Shown here piece after piece: positions 24,076 through 33,041 of a stretch of DNA of 64,000 nucleotides (position 1 is the first letter of the stretch; each line of letters opens with the position of its first letter). Under the pieces are notes generated by a model. It did not search any database. It was not told the origin of the DNA and saw only the letters and a program-made list of their open reading frames with translations. The stretch comes from DASTBU01 sp035711845 (GTDB taxonomy: Bacteria; Acidobacteriota; Vicinamibacteria; Vicinamibacterales; 2-12-FULL-66-21): NCBI GenBank assembly GCA_035711845.1, contig DASTBU010000148.1, positions 1-64,000 of the forward strand. Reading direction: 5' to 3'. The translations under genes and the position numbers were made by a program.

Positions 24076-26994
24076 TTACCCGCCGAACCGGTAGCGGATG
24101 TTGAAGCGCACGATACGCGGGCCCAGGATACCCGTCGGCGACAGGAACTCCGGGACCGTGTTCACCGTGCCGTTCGGATCGCCCGCCTGCCGGACGTTGA
24201 TGACGCCCGTATCGGTGCGGACGTTGAAGACCGTGTTCTCGTTGGTCACGTTGTAGAAATCGACGTCCGCTTCGAATTCCTGGGCGCCGAATCGGAAGAT
24301 CTTTCCTATCCGGAGATCCAGGGTGGGCAGCCTGTCGAGCGTGACGCTTCCCCGGGGCTCGGCGAAGACGTCGATATCGCCCTGGTTCAGTCCCGAAATC
24401 TCGACCACGCGCGTGATGAACCGGCCGGATTCGAGGCGGAAGTTGCCGCCGAGCTGAATGCCGTACGGCAGCAGGTACGAACCGGTCAGCTTGAAGATGT
24501 GCTCGCGGCCGCCGGTGCGACCCGCGGCATTGACGAGCGCTTCGTTCGGATCCGCAACGCCGAGCAGGTCGGCCTCCTGGCGTCCCCAGGTGTAGCCGGC
24601 CAGCAGCGTCCAGTTGTCGCTGAACCTCTTGTGGACCGTCAGTTCGATCCCCTTGAAGCTCTCCGACACGCGATCGTCGTTTCGGTCCTGCTCGATGTGC
24701 GCTTGCAGCGGCTCGTTCTCGTTGTACACGGTCAGCACGCCATCGTCTCCGGTGCCGAACTCGCCATCGCGTCCCGGCTCGTTGACTTGAAGAGGCGTGT
24801 AGGCCTCGAACGGCACATTGAGGACGACGTCGGTGATCTGGTCTTTTTCCTTGCGGTAAATCCACGTGGCGCTCAGGCGCACATTGCGAATCAGTTCGTG
24901 GTCAACCCCGACGGTGAACTCGTTCTGATACGGCCGACGCAGGTCCGGATCGCGCGTGAGGTTGAGCGTCTCCTGCGTGTCGGGCACGACCGTCTGCAGC
25001 AGCCGGCCCTGCTCGCCTGCCTGGAAGACCAGGTCGCCGTTGACGTCGTTCCAGGTGAACCGCTGGCTGATGGTCCCGTTGGGGCTCAGTCCGCCCGGCG
25101 TGCCGGTGCCGATCGTGGCGTAGTACCGCGCGGCCGATGCCTTCAACGCCGTCTTGCCGGTACCGAACAGGTCGTAGACCGCACTCACGCGCGGGCCCGC
25201 ATTCTTCCAGAGCGGGATGTCCCGGACTTCGTCGAATGTGCGCTGCACCTCGAAGTCGAACGGCTGTCCGCCGATCGTCGTCGGAATGATCGTTCCCTCG
25301 GGGAACCAGCGGCTGGGCGGGTTGCTCTGTGCGGGGATCCAGCCTTCGATGCGCTCCCATCGGACGCCGCCGACGACGGTCAACCGTTTGTAGGAATAGG
25401 AGTCCTGCGCGTAGAGCGCAGTCGCCATGACGGCGCGCTTCAGGTGCAGAGGCGAATTGAAGAGCGTGACGTCGGTCGGGCCCGCCGGGGTGCTGCCCGA
25501 GGGGCGAGTCCGATAGCGCAGATTCACGTCGTCATTGCGCAGGATGTCCACGTCCTCCGGTGTGTAAGCGTTGTCGATGCCGAAGCGGAACTCATGACGG
25601 CCGCCGAGGAGCTCCGGGACGTAGTACTGCAGGTTCGTGCTGACCTGCAGGCGCCGGCGGTACATGTCCTGATGCGCCGTGTTGGCGCGCGTCCGGATGT
25701 TCGTGGACTGATCGAGCAGCGACTGCTCGGTCGTCTTGAGCTGCAGCGGAAAATCGATGCTGTTGAAGCTCGCACGGGAGTCGGCGAACAGATTGTTGCT
25801 GATGACCCAGTTCCAGAGTCCCTGGTAGACGGCCAGGACGTCGTGTTCGTGCCACGTGGACTCCGGCGTGTTCGTGGCGCTCGCCCCGCGATTGGGCTTG
25901 TCGTACACCTGGCGGCTGACCGTCCCCTGCAGACGGTGCGCAGTGCTCAGCTGATACGTGCTGTTGGCGAAGATCGACGTGATGTCCGTGTTCTCCGTCG
26001 TCGGCCCGAAGGTGGGCACGGCAGGAAAGCCGACGACGTTCACGTGGGTTCGCTGATCGTTGAGCGCGGCAAAGTAGAAGAGCCGGTTCCGCAAAATAGG
26101 TCCTCCAGCGCTCAGATTGAGGTTGGTGATCCGATCCACCGCGTTCGCATTCGGCCGGATCCCGACAAACTGCAGGTCCTCGTCGATGTTGTCCCACTGA
26201 GTGCCATCACCCTGATAGGTGTAGAGCGCAGTCCCTTCGAAGCGGTTGCTCCCTCCTTTGGTGACCATGTTGATGAAGACGCCGGAGGAGGGCACCGTGA
26301 TGTCCTGCGCTCCGCTCGACACCTGGATGTCGGCAAACGAGCTTGGATCGTAGTAGTAGCCCGCGAAGCCAATCGCCGCAGGGTCGCCCACGTTCACGCC
26401 GTTGAGCATCTGCGTGTTCTGGCTGTTCGCCGTGCCGCGCGATTCGAGGCTCCGCTGCAGGCCGCCCTGGTTGCCGCCGACGTCCGGGCTGCCCATGACG
26501 ACGCCGGGAACCTTGTACTCGACAATCGACCAGATGTCCCTGCCGCTGGGGGTCGTTTCGAGCAGCTTCGCGTCGAGATGCACGTTGACGTTCGCGCTCG
26601 TCGTGTCGACGGTCGGCGAGTCGCCTCGGACCGTGACTGTTTCGGCGAGGGACGCGAGCGTCATCTTCAGTTCGAGCGGAGTCGTTTCGCCGACCAGCAC
26701 TCGAATGTTCTCCCGCACAATCGTCTGAAATCCGGTGAGCTCCACCCTGATCGTGTACTCACCCGGTGGCAGCGAGGGGAAGCGATGGCTGCCGCCGGTG
26801 CCGGTGACGCCGACGGCCTGTCCGGCGACCAGTACTCCGCTGCTGATCGTAATCGTCGCCCCCGGCATGACTGCGCCCTGATCGTCGACACAGCGGATCA
26901 GGATGCTGCCGGTCGTGAGTTGCGCCGCTGATGGCGCAGGGACCAGCGCGAGCGCCAGGCTCCCAAGCGCCAATCGACCCATGCGTTTGAACAT
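24076..26994 (-). CDS. TonB-dependent receptor with N-terminal carboxypeptidase-like domain
   Basis: A 972-residue outer-membrane protein. The ATG at 26994 has a GGGAGGAGA site and a signal peptide (GRLALGSLALALVPAPSAAQ). Residues about 25-115 form a carboxypeptidase-regulatory-like Ig domain (GATITISSGVLVAGQAVGVT, SLPPGEYTIRVELTGFQTIV). A plug domain follows (TPSGRDIWSIVEYKVPGVVM, then the VSSGAQDITVPSSGVFINMV segment), then a beta barrel of about 700 residues ending IVRFNIRYRFGG with terminal-strand aromatics. Such Oar/SusC-like receptors import oligosaccharides or other large ligands in Acidobacteria, or bind surfaces. No SusD partner or TonB gene is nearby. Two hairpins follow the stop. 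Confidence 0.93.
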   Translation of the reverse strand: MFKRMGRLALGSLALALVPAPSAAQLTTGSILIRCVDDQGAVMPGATITISSGVLVAGQAVGVTGTGGSHRFPSLPPGEYTIRVELTGFQTIVRENIRVLVGETTPLELKMTLASLAETVTVRGDSPTVDTTSANVNVHLDAKLLETTPSGRDIWSIVEYKVPGVVMGSPDVGGNQGGLQRSLESRGTANSQNTQMLNGVNVGDPAAIGFAGYYYDPSSFADIQVSSGAQDITVPSSGVFINMVTKGGSNRFEGTALYTYQGDGTQWDNIDEDLQFVGIRPNANAVDRITNLNLSAGGPILRNRLFYFAALNDQRTHVNVVGFPAVPTFGPTTENTDITSIFANSTYQLSTAHRLQGTVSRQVYDKPNRGASATNTPESTWHEHDVLAVYQGLWNWVISNNLFADSRASFNSIDFPLQLKTTEQSLLDQSTNIRTRANTAHQDMYRRRLQVSTNLQYYVPELLGGRHEFRFGIDNAYTPEDVDILRNDDVNLRYRTRPSGSTPAGPTDVTLFNSPLHLKRAVMATALYAQDSYSYKRLTVVGGVRWERIEGWIPAQSNPPSRWFPEGTIIPTTIGGQPFDFEVQRTFDEVRDIPLWKNAGPRVSAVYDLFGTGKTALKASAARYYATIGTGTPGGLSPNGTISQRFTWNDVNGDLVFQAGEQGRLLQTVVPDTQETLNLTRDPDLRRPYQNEFTVGVDHELIRNVRLSATWIYRKEKDQITDVVLNVPFEAYTPLQVNEPGRDGEFGTGDDGVLTVYNENEPLQAHIEQDRNDDRVSESFKGIELTVHKRFSDNWTLLAGYTWGRQEADLLGVADPNEALVNAAGRTGGREHIFKLTGSYLLPYGIQLGGNFRLESGRFITRVVEISGLNQGDIDVFAEPRGSVTLDRLPTLDLRIGKIFRFGAQEFEADVDFYNVTNENTVFNVRTDTGVINVRQAGDPNGTVNTVPEFLSPTGILGPRIVRFNIRYRFGG

Positions 26995-27214
26995 GGTTCT
27001 CCTCCCTTGTCGCACGCCCGCCAGCGGGCGCGCTCCGCGGTTCTCCTCATGGCAGGCTGTATACCCGCGGTATTCCGGGAGCATACGCTCATCGGAACCG
27101 CCGCGCAACCATTTGTGACGAATGGAGTTGCGAGTGGCACTGGGGGCGAGAGGAATCCCCGAGGGTTCATCCGAGTCGAAACGAGGGTCGGCGGTGGAAG
27201 GGAACCGACCCTGC

Positions 27215-28333
27215 TCAGCGCGTCAGCAGATCGGCGTACCGCGTGATTCCTCCGGCGTCCGCCCGCGCCAGCAGGTCGGAGATGGACTGCAGGTGCGACG
27301 AGCTGGACATCGAGCCGTACGGCGAGTACGGACCGAACACCGACCTGATCACGACGGCATTATCAGCCCGGGGGAGATTCCGGAGGTTGACCAGGTAGCG
27401 TGGAAAGCTGCCGCTCGAAAACAGGTAGAACTCGACGTTGGACGCGTACACCGCAGAGACTCGTCCGCCGCGCTGCTGAACCAGGCGGCCGATCGCGGCC
27501 AATGCCTTCGGACCGCTCACGTCGCCGACGACCGGCACGATGAGGTCCTGCGCGTGGAGCCCTTTGACGAATTGAAACGAGTCTTCCGATGCCACAAAGC
27601 ACGAGCGGCGTCCCGAGGGGTCGGCTGCCAGGATCAGATCGCGGTAAGTGGGATAGTAGCTGCGAGGCGGTCGGCCGGTGGATTGGAAGCGCAGGTCGAA
27701 GCCCGCCTCGATGAACCGCCGGTGGAACCGCTCAATCGTCCGCCTGTCGTCGTCGGAGAGCGGCACGCCGATGCGCCCGATGGCCGCATCCACTCTGGTT
27801 CGGAGCGACCGAAGAGCGCCTTCATCCAGCGCCGCACGATTCAGGGCCGTCACACTTTGCTCGATATCCATCGAACCCCAGTCCGTGGAGCCAGCGGGCA
27901 GGCGTCGGCCAAGCAGGAGCGACAAGTACTCGACGCGATTGCCCGCCAGTCCGAAGAGGGCCTTGAACAACAGGTGAAGCAGCATGTTGTCCCGGCGTAT
28001 GTCGAGAATGAAGGCGATGGAGGGACGGGTGGCAGCGATGTACGTGTAGTTCTGATCGGGCCCGACACCGATGTAGACGCCGCCCTTGGCCTGCATCTGC
28101 GACAGCGCAGGTACGACATCCAGATACGACGCCTCGTTCGAGATCAGGTTGTCGGTGTCGAAGTAGCCGCCGGCTTCCGAGAGCTCGGCGATTCGCGCAG
28201 CGAACCGGGTCGGTGTCTGGGTGACGCCGCCGGGGAAGAGCAGGCGCGCGCCGAAGCCGAACCCGAGCACGGCTGCGGCCAGAACGACGCTCCGGACGAC
28301 CCGCTCGCGCACCCGCCAGGGCGGCAGAGTCAT
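27215..28333 (-). CDS. Exported or membrane-anchored protein, LIC_10091-like
   Basis: A 372-residue protein with an N-terminal hydrophobic anchor (SVVLAAAVLGFGFGARLLF). The body contains ISNEASYLDVVPALSQMQ, GGVYIGVGPDQNYTYIAATR, SIAFILDIRRDNMLLHLLF and later SCFVASEDSFQFVKGL, IVPVVGDVSG and AVYASNVEFYL. The GVGPDQNYTYIA and SNVEFYL stretches resemble proteins annotated LIC_10091 family, thought to have a methyltransferase-like fold, but I cannot assign a reaction. It lies 47 bases after mtnC on the same strand and may be read with the methionine-salvage operon. Confidence 0.65.
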   Translation of the reverse strand: MTLPPWRVRERVVRSVVLAAAVLGFGFGARLLFPGGVTQTPTRFAARIAELSEAGGYFDTDNLISNEASYLDVVPALSQMQAKGGVYIGVGPDQNYTYIAATRPSIAFILDIRRDNMLLHLLFKALFGLAGNRVEYLSLLLGRRLPAGSTDWGSMDIEQSVTALNRAALDEGALRSLRTRVDAAIGRIGVPLSDDDRRTIERFHRRFIEAGFDLRFQSTGRPPRSYYPTYRDLILAADPSGRRSCFVASEDSFQFVKGLHAQDLIVPVVGDVSGPKALAAIGRLVQQRGGRVSAVYASNVEFYLFSSGSFPRYLVNLRNLPRADNAVVIRSVFGPYSPYGSMSSSSHLQSISDLLARADAGGITRYADLLTR

Positions 28334-28380
28334 CCGCGCATTGTACAGAACGGTCTGACGCTACCGACGAACCGCCCCGA

Positions 28381-29121
28381 TCATTGGATCAGATCGTCAA
28401 AGCTCCGCGACTCGCGATAGCCGTGTCCCGGGGGCGGGGGACTGTTGCCAGGTCGCACGGCGAGACAGGCCTGGAGGCCGGCCGCGCGCGCGGCGTCGAG
28501 CTCACGCGTCACATCGGAAACGAAGAGGATCGACTCGGGAGGCGTGCCGACGGCCGCCGCAATCCGCCGATAACTGTCGGCCGCGACTTTTGGACCGACC
28601 GTCGTATCGAAGTGGCCCCTGATGAAGCCGCTGAGATCCCCCGATGATGAATGGCGGAAGAGCAACTGCTGTGCGAGCACGCTTCCGGAGGAAAAGATGC
28701 TGACCGGCACCCCCTGCCGTTGCCACGCCGCGAGCGCACGCGGTACGTCCTCGAACACCTCTCCAATGATCTCGCCACGATGGTAACCGTCCTCCCAGAT
28801 CCTGCCCTGCAGGCTCTTGAGCGGGGTGGATTTGCGATCGCGGTCCATGAGCCATTCGACATATCGAACGGTGGCATCGAGCCAGGAGCCCGCGGCATCA
28901 TCCCATGCCGGTGGTGGATCCGCGGACTGCTGCTCCAGGCGATGCTCCGCGCGGAGCGCGGTGATGATCTCGGCGTACGCCGGACGTGAGGCGCGATGTT
29001 CGAGATGCTCGCGTACGTGCGCGCGCGCGTAGGGGAAGAGCACCTCCGTCACGAACGCGATGGGGGTCGTGGTGCCTTCGATATCGAGGAGGATCGCGCC
29101 GGCTCGCACCGGCGACGTCAC
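28381..29121 (-). CDS. mtnC: Acireductone synthase (enolase-phosphatase E1)
   Basis: A 246-residue HAD-family enzyme that enolises and dephosphorylates 2,3-diketo-5-methylthiopentyl-1-phosphate to the acireductone in the methionine-salvage pathway. Motif I is LLDIEGTTTP (D13, E15), followed by the E1-specific EVLFPYAR and the cap helices, motif II IFSSGSVLAQQLLF, the FDTTVGPK lysine and motif IV ILFVSDVTRELDAARAAGL. Length and motifs match MtnC throughout. Its start overlaps the mtnD stop by 4 bases, so it is coupled to the dioxygenase that uses its product. Confidence 0.95.
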   Translation of the reverse strand: MTSPVRAGAILLDIEGTTTPIAFVTEVLFPYARAHVREHLEHRASRPAYAEIITALRAEHRLEQQSADPPPAWDDAAGSWLDATVRYVEWLMDRDRKSTPLKSLQGRIWEDGYHRGEIIGEVFEDVPRALAAWQRQGVPVSIFSSGSVLAQQLLFRHSSSGDLSGFIRGHFDTTVGPKVAADSYRRIAAAVGTPPESILFVSDVTRELDAARAAGLQACLAVRPGNSPPPPGHGYRESRSFDDLIQ

Positions 29122-29687
29122 TGGCGTGTCGTGCCTCGCACGGGGAGATCGGCCGGTCCAAAGCAGACCGGTTGGAATCCTGCATCCACGCCGCTGTCCG
29201 TGTAATGGGGTGTCCAGCCGGAGGTGTCCTTGAAAAGACGGATCGCCCGGATGCGGCGATCGCCGCAGAGGTCGAACCAGTGGTGGGTGCCCTGCGGCAC
29301 CCTGATGAGGTCGCCAGGCTCGACTTCGATCGCGAACACGCGATCGTCGGGCGGATGCACGTGGAACAGCCCGCGTCCGTCGATGATGAAGCGGACCTCG
29401 TCTTCATCGTGCCAGTGCTCGCGATTGAAGCGTGCGAGCATCATATCGAGATTCGGCGTGTCGGGTTTCACGTCGATGACGTCCGCCGTGACGTAGCCGC
29501 CACGCTGTTTGAGCGCCTCGACTTCGGTCGCGTACGCCCCCAGAAACTCTTCCGGGGACGCATCGGCCGCCACGGGATGTTCCGGCGTCCAGTGCTCGTA
29601 CTCGATGCCGTAGGTGGAGAGAAATGCGGTGATCTCACCGGTATCCCGAAGCACCACCTTGTCGGCGGGAACCTTGACGATCGCCAT
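29118..29687 (-). CDS. mtnD: Acireductone dioxygenase (ARD)
   Basis: A 189-residue cupin that oxidises acireductone to 2-keto-4-methylthiobutyrate (iron form) or to the CO-releasing off-pathway product (nickel form). Metal ligands are H91, H93 and E97 (REHWHDEDEVRF) and H136 (PQGTHHWFDL). The N-terminal region (EHPVAADASPEEFLGAYA) and the FIIDGRGLFHVHP strand are typical ARD. The start has GAGGAGG 4-5 bases upstream. It lies between mtnB (10-base gap) and mtnC (4-base overlap). Length is complete. Confidence 0.95.
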   Translation of the reverse strand: MAIVKVPADKVVLRDTGEITAFLSTYGIEYEHWTPEHPVAADASPEEFLGAYATEVEALKQRGGYVTADVIDVKPDTPNLDMMLARFNREHWHDEDEVRFIIDGRGLFHVHPPDDRVFAIEVEPGDLIRVPQGTHHWFDLCGDRRIRAIRLFKDTSGWTPHYTDSGVDAGFQPVCFGPADLPVRGTTRQ

Positions 29688-29696
29688 GATGCCTCC

Positions 29697-30311
29697 TCAC
29701 TTCCGGCGTCCTACCACCTCGAGCAGGAACTCGACAATCTCGACGTGGCGGAGCGCCTGGAACAACGTATCGCCCCAAGTGTACATCCCATGGCGGCGCA
29801 GGAGGAACGCATGGCACGCCGGCTGCTCAATGAGCGTAGCGCGGATGCGTCCTGCCAGGCGATGCATGTCCTGATCGTTGTCGAGGATGGGGATCCACTC
29901 GCGATGCTCGTGGCTCGTGACGCCTTCGAGCCCCTTGAGCATCTCGTACCCCTCGATCACGAGCCCGCCGGCGCCGGCATGAGCATCCGACAGAACCGTG
30001 CTCCAGATTGAGTGCGTGTGCAGCACGGCGCCGGCGCCCCGGGTCTGCACAATCTCTCGATGGAGCGCTGCTTCCGCCGATGGCCGGCCCGGTCCCGGCC
30101 CGATGATGGCCTCCGTAGCGTCCATCTCGATGATCCCGTCTTCGGCAAGATCGCCCTTGAATACGCCGCTTGGCGTGATGGCGAGGCGCAGCGGTTCCCG
30201 GTCGATCACGACGCTGAGGTTGCCGCTCGTCCCGAGCACCCAGCCACGGGCATCGAGCCGCCGCCCCACGGCGACCAGCTGTCGAGCGGCGTCCGCAAAC
30301 GCGAGCGTCAT
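29697..30311 (-). CDS. mtnB: Methylthioribulose-1-phosphate dehydratase
   Basis: A 204-residue class II aldolase-fold enzyme that dehydrates methylthioribulose-1-phosphate. Markers are WVLGTSGNLSV, AITPSGVFKGDL, RPSAEAALH (catalytic glutamate E80), VLHTHSIWSTVLS (zinc ligands H98 and H100) and LLRRHGMYTWGDT (third histidine). It begins a salvage operon mtnB-mtnD-mtnC; mtnA and a methylthioadenosine phosphorylase are not in the window. The ATG at 30311 overlaps the stop of a 16-codon leader ORF as ATGA. The frame is also open upstream to 30371 without a better ribosome site. Confidence 0.93.
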   Translation of the reverse strand: MTLAFADAARQLVAVGRRLDARGWVLGTSGNLSVVIDREPLRLAITPSGVFKGDLAEDGIIEMDATEAIIGPGPGRPSAEAALHREIVQTRGAGAVLHTHSIWSTVLSDAHAGAGGLVIEGYEMLKGLEGVTSHEHREWIPILDNDQDMHRLAGRIRATLIEQPACHAFLLRRHGMYTWGDTLFQALRHVEIVEFLLEVVGRRK

Positions 30312-30358
30312 CGCCCAGCATCTTCCGCCCAAACACCCGGCGAGAGCAACCAGTCCAT
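30308..30358 (-). promoter_or_regulatory. Translationally coupled leader ORF before mtnB
   Basis: A 16-codon ORF (MDWLLSPGVWAEDAGR) has a strong GGAGGAA site 4 bases before its ATG, better than anything before mtnB itself, and its TGA overlaps the mtnB ATG. Ribosomes ending the leader could restart on mtnB. It may control expression by coupling, or may be the N-terminus of a differently phased start. The peptide contains two tryptophans and no methionine beyond the start. Confidence 0.45.
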
Positions 30359-30457
30359 GCACTTCCTCCAATCATGGTTCGGAACGGGCGGTGGGAACCG
30401 GCGTGTGGACGGTGGAGCTGAGGGAAGGAGTGATGGGATGGGCGGTGACCGTGCGGC

Positions 30458-32863
30458 CTACTCCGTCCAGAGCACGCGCGCGGGATCCAGCCGCGCGGCG
30501 CGCCAGGCGGGGATGACAGTTGCGAGCAGCGCGATGATCGCGACGAGTGCGCCGGCGCCTCCGAGAATGATCGGATCCGATGCGCTGACCTCGTACAGCC
30601 AGCTGGACACGACCCGCCCCGCCAGATACGCCACCAGGACACCGATCGCCGCGCCGACACCAGCCATCATCCGGCCCTGCCGGAGAATCAGCCGGAACAC
30701 GTTGCCCGGCGAGGCGCCCAGCGACAGACGGATCGCGACCTCGCTTCGCCTTTGTGCGGCCCCGTAGGCAATCACGCCGTAGATGCCGATGGCCGCCAGC
30801 GCCACCGCGGCGGCGCCGAACCACAGCATCAGCATCATCCCCAGCTGTTGACGGCTGATCGTCGAGCCCACGAGGTCCGACACGCGCTGGATGTCCACTG
30901 CCATCTGGGGATGGAGCCTGCGCACCTCGTCGCCGATCGCGGATCGCAGCGCGGCCGAGTCCCCGCCGGGCGCGTGGAGGACGACCGTCTGACGCCGCGG
31001 CGTTCCTTGTCCGTGCGATGTGTAGTACGCGGGTTCACCGGCGACGTTGAGCGATCGCTGGCGGACGTCGTCGACGACGCCGATGACCGTCCACACGGTG
31101 CGGGGGTCGATCTCGGGATAGCCGGACGTGAACCGGACGGTCAGCGGATCGTTGCCCGAGAGATACCGCCGCACGAACGTGCGATTGACGACCGCAACCC
31201 GCACGGAGTCGGGCCGATCGTGCTGGTTGAAGTCGCGCCCGGCGACCAGGTCGATGCCCATCGACTCGAAGAACCCCGGGCTCACCGTGCGCTGTCTCGA
31301 GTTGAACTGATGCGAAGGGTCCATCGGATCCCCCTGCACACGCACGAACAGCGAGTTCTCCGGGCCGGCGCGCAGCGGGAAGTTGAACGTGGATGCAGCT
31401 GCAGTGACACCGTTCAGGTCGCGCAGCCGCTCGAGCAGCCCGGTCAGGGCGGCATGGACGGCGGCATTGTCACGGAAGTTCGGGCCGATGAGGGAGACAT
31501 CGAAAATCAACCGGTCCGCGGAATCGAACCCCGAATCGGTGGTGCGGAGATTGTCGAAGCTGCGAATCAGCCATCCTGCACCTGCGACGAGCGTCACGGC
31601 CAGCGCGATTTCGGCGATCGTCATGACGCCGAGCCAACGCGCGGTGCCGCGCCCGGCTGAGGTTGACCGTCCGGCTTCGTTCATGAGCGCCCTGACATCG
31701 GTGGCGGCGAGTCGCAGCGCCGGTGCAAATCCGACCAGCACGCCGCTCACGACGAGCGCCCCGAGCGCGAACAACAGGACCCGTCCGTCGAACGAGACGG
31801 TGTCGAGCCGCGGCAGCTTGGACGCGCCCTGCGCGAGGAGCAGGCGCACGAATGCATAGGCCGCGAAGACGCCGAGCACGGCGCCGGCCGTCGCGAGCAG
31901 CATCGATTCGGTGAGGAGCTGCCGCAGGATCCGCCCACGGCCAGCGCCGAGCGCGGCGCGAACGGCCATCTCCCGCGCGCGCGCGGCACCGCGCGCCAGC
32001 AGCAGGTTCGTCACGTTGACGCATGCGAGCGCGAGCAGCACACCGGTCGCCGCCAGCACGACAATGAGGATCGGACCGAGGTCGCCGACAATTGACTCGA
32101 CCAACGGACGGGCGACGTAGACGCGTGCCCGGGCGCTTTCCGGGAAGTCACGCGCCACGCTGGCCATCACCCCCGCCATCTCGCTCCTGGCGCGCTCGAT
32201 CGACGTGCCGGGCTTCAGCCGTATGAACCCCTCGAAGCTGTGGTTCACGCCTTTCGGATCCAGGGGAATCTGGAACCAGAAATGCGCGCCATGCGGCGTA
32301 TCGAAATCCTTCGGCGCGACACCGGCCACCGACGTGGTGATCTCGGCAAAACGGACCGGCTTGCCGACCACCGCCGGATCGCCGCCGAAGAGGTCTTGCC
32401 ACATGCGGTACGAAATGACGACGGTCGGCGGCGCGTTCTGACTCGGCGGTGTCCCGGAGCCGCCGAGGGTCATGGGCAGGCCGAACAGCTCGAAGAACCC
32501 TTCGCTCACGCCGTGTGCCGTGGTCTTCATCGGCGTGCCATCGGTGCGCAGCAGTGTGACGTCGTTCGGCACGAGGCCGGCCGCGCGGGCGATCGACAGG
32601 CTCGGATCATTCAGCCGGAGAACCTCGACCGGCGAAAGATTGCCGGTGGTTACGCGACCGTCGGTCAGGGCCGTTCGCAGCGAGTAGAGATTTCCGGCGT
32701 CGGGGTAGGGAAGTGGGTTCAGGAGCGCTGAGTTGACGGTGCTGAAGATCGCCGTCGTCGCGCCGATGCCGATGGCGAGCGTCCCGACGGCCGCGAGGGG
32801 AAACGCCGGCGTGCGGCGCAGCGTGCGCAACGCGAACCGAAGGTCCTGGACGAGTATGCTCAT
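30458..32863 (-). CDS. ADOP-family ABC transporter permease, copy 2
   Basis: An 801-residue permease without the N-terminal extension of copy 1. It begins MSILVQDLRFALRTLRRTPA with the first helix at AAVGTLAIGIGATTAIFSTV. A MacB_PCD domain follows, an FtsX block near residue 270 (VLLALACVNVTNLLLARGAA then RAREMAVRAALGAGRGRILR), a second MacB_PCD and a final FtsX block ending AWRAARLDPARVLWTE. The frame is open upstream to 33265, but the ATG at 32863 is where family sequence begins. No PadR gene or ATPase adjoins. It faces away from the zinc-peptidase gene, so the two share an upstream region. Confidence 0.92.
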   Translation of the reverse strand: MSILVQDLRFALRTLRRTPAFPLAAVGTLAIGIGATTAIFSTVNSALLNPLPYPDAGNLYSLRTALTDGRVTTGNLSPVEVLRLNDPSLSIARAAGLVPNDVTLLRTDGTPMKTTAHGVSEGFFELFGLPMTLGGSGTPPSQNAPPTVVISYRMWQDLFGGDPAVVGKPVRFAEITTSVAGVAPKDFDTPHGAHFWFQIPLDPKGVNHSFEGFIRLKPGTSIERARSEMAGVMASVARDFPESARARVYVARPLVESIVGDLGPILIVVLAATGVLLALACVNVTNLLLARGAARAREMAVRAALGAGRGRILRQLLTESMLLATAGAVLGVFAAYAFVRLLLAQGASKLPRLDTVSFDGRVLLFALGALVVSGVLVGFAPALRLAATDVRALMNEAGRSTSAGRGTARWLGVMTIAEIALAVTLVAGAGWLIRSFDNLRTTDSGFDSADRLIFDVSLIGPNFRDNAAVHAALTGLLERLRDLNGVTAAASTFNFPLRAGPENSLFVRVQGDPMDPSHQFNSRQRTVSPGFFESMGIDLVAGRDFNQHDRPDSVRVAVVNRTFVRRYLSGNDPLTVRFTSGYPEIDPRTVWTVIGVVDDVRQRSLNVAGEPAYYTSHGQGTPRRQTVVLHAPGGDSAALRSAIGDEVRRLHPQMAVDIQRVSDLVGSTISRQQLGMMLMLWFGAAAVALAAIGIYGVIAYGAAQRRSEVAIRLSLGASPGNVFRLILRQGRMMAGVGAAIGVLVAYLAGRVVSSWLYEVSASDPIILGGAGALVAIIALLATVIPAWRAARLDPARVLWTE

Positions 32864-33041
32864 CTGGCCGCCGGAGCGGAGTATACGCCGGCCAGAACGC
32901 GGCTGCACGCATACGGTCCGAGTACAGCCGTAGGGGTGACTTTTGTAGACCCGCTGATAGACAAAGCGTCCGGTCCCGGTCCGAACACCAGCGAAGTTGC
33001 CGGCTCTTTCGGGTGTTCTTCTTGCACAACACCAGGTCGCT

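Noticed and set aside
24499..26931. 810-codon plus-strand frame opposite the TonB receptor
   Set aside because: A GC-driven shadow of a well-supported receptor gene, with no motif and no start signal.
30312..30457. SAM riboswitch before mtnB
   Set aside because: I looked for conserved SAM-I or SAM-II stems and found none; the segment is explained by the leader ORF and its ribosome site.
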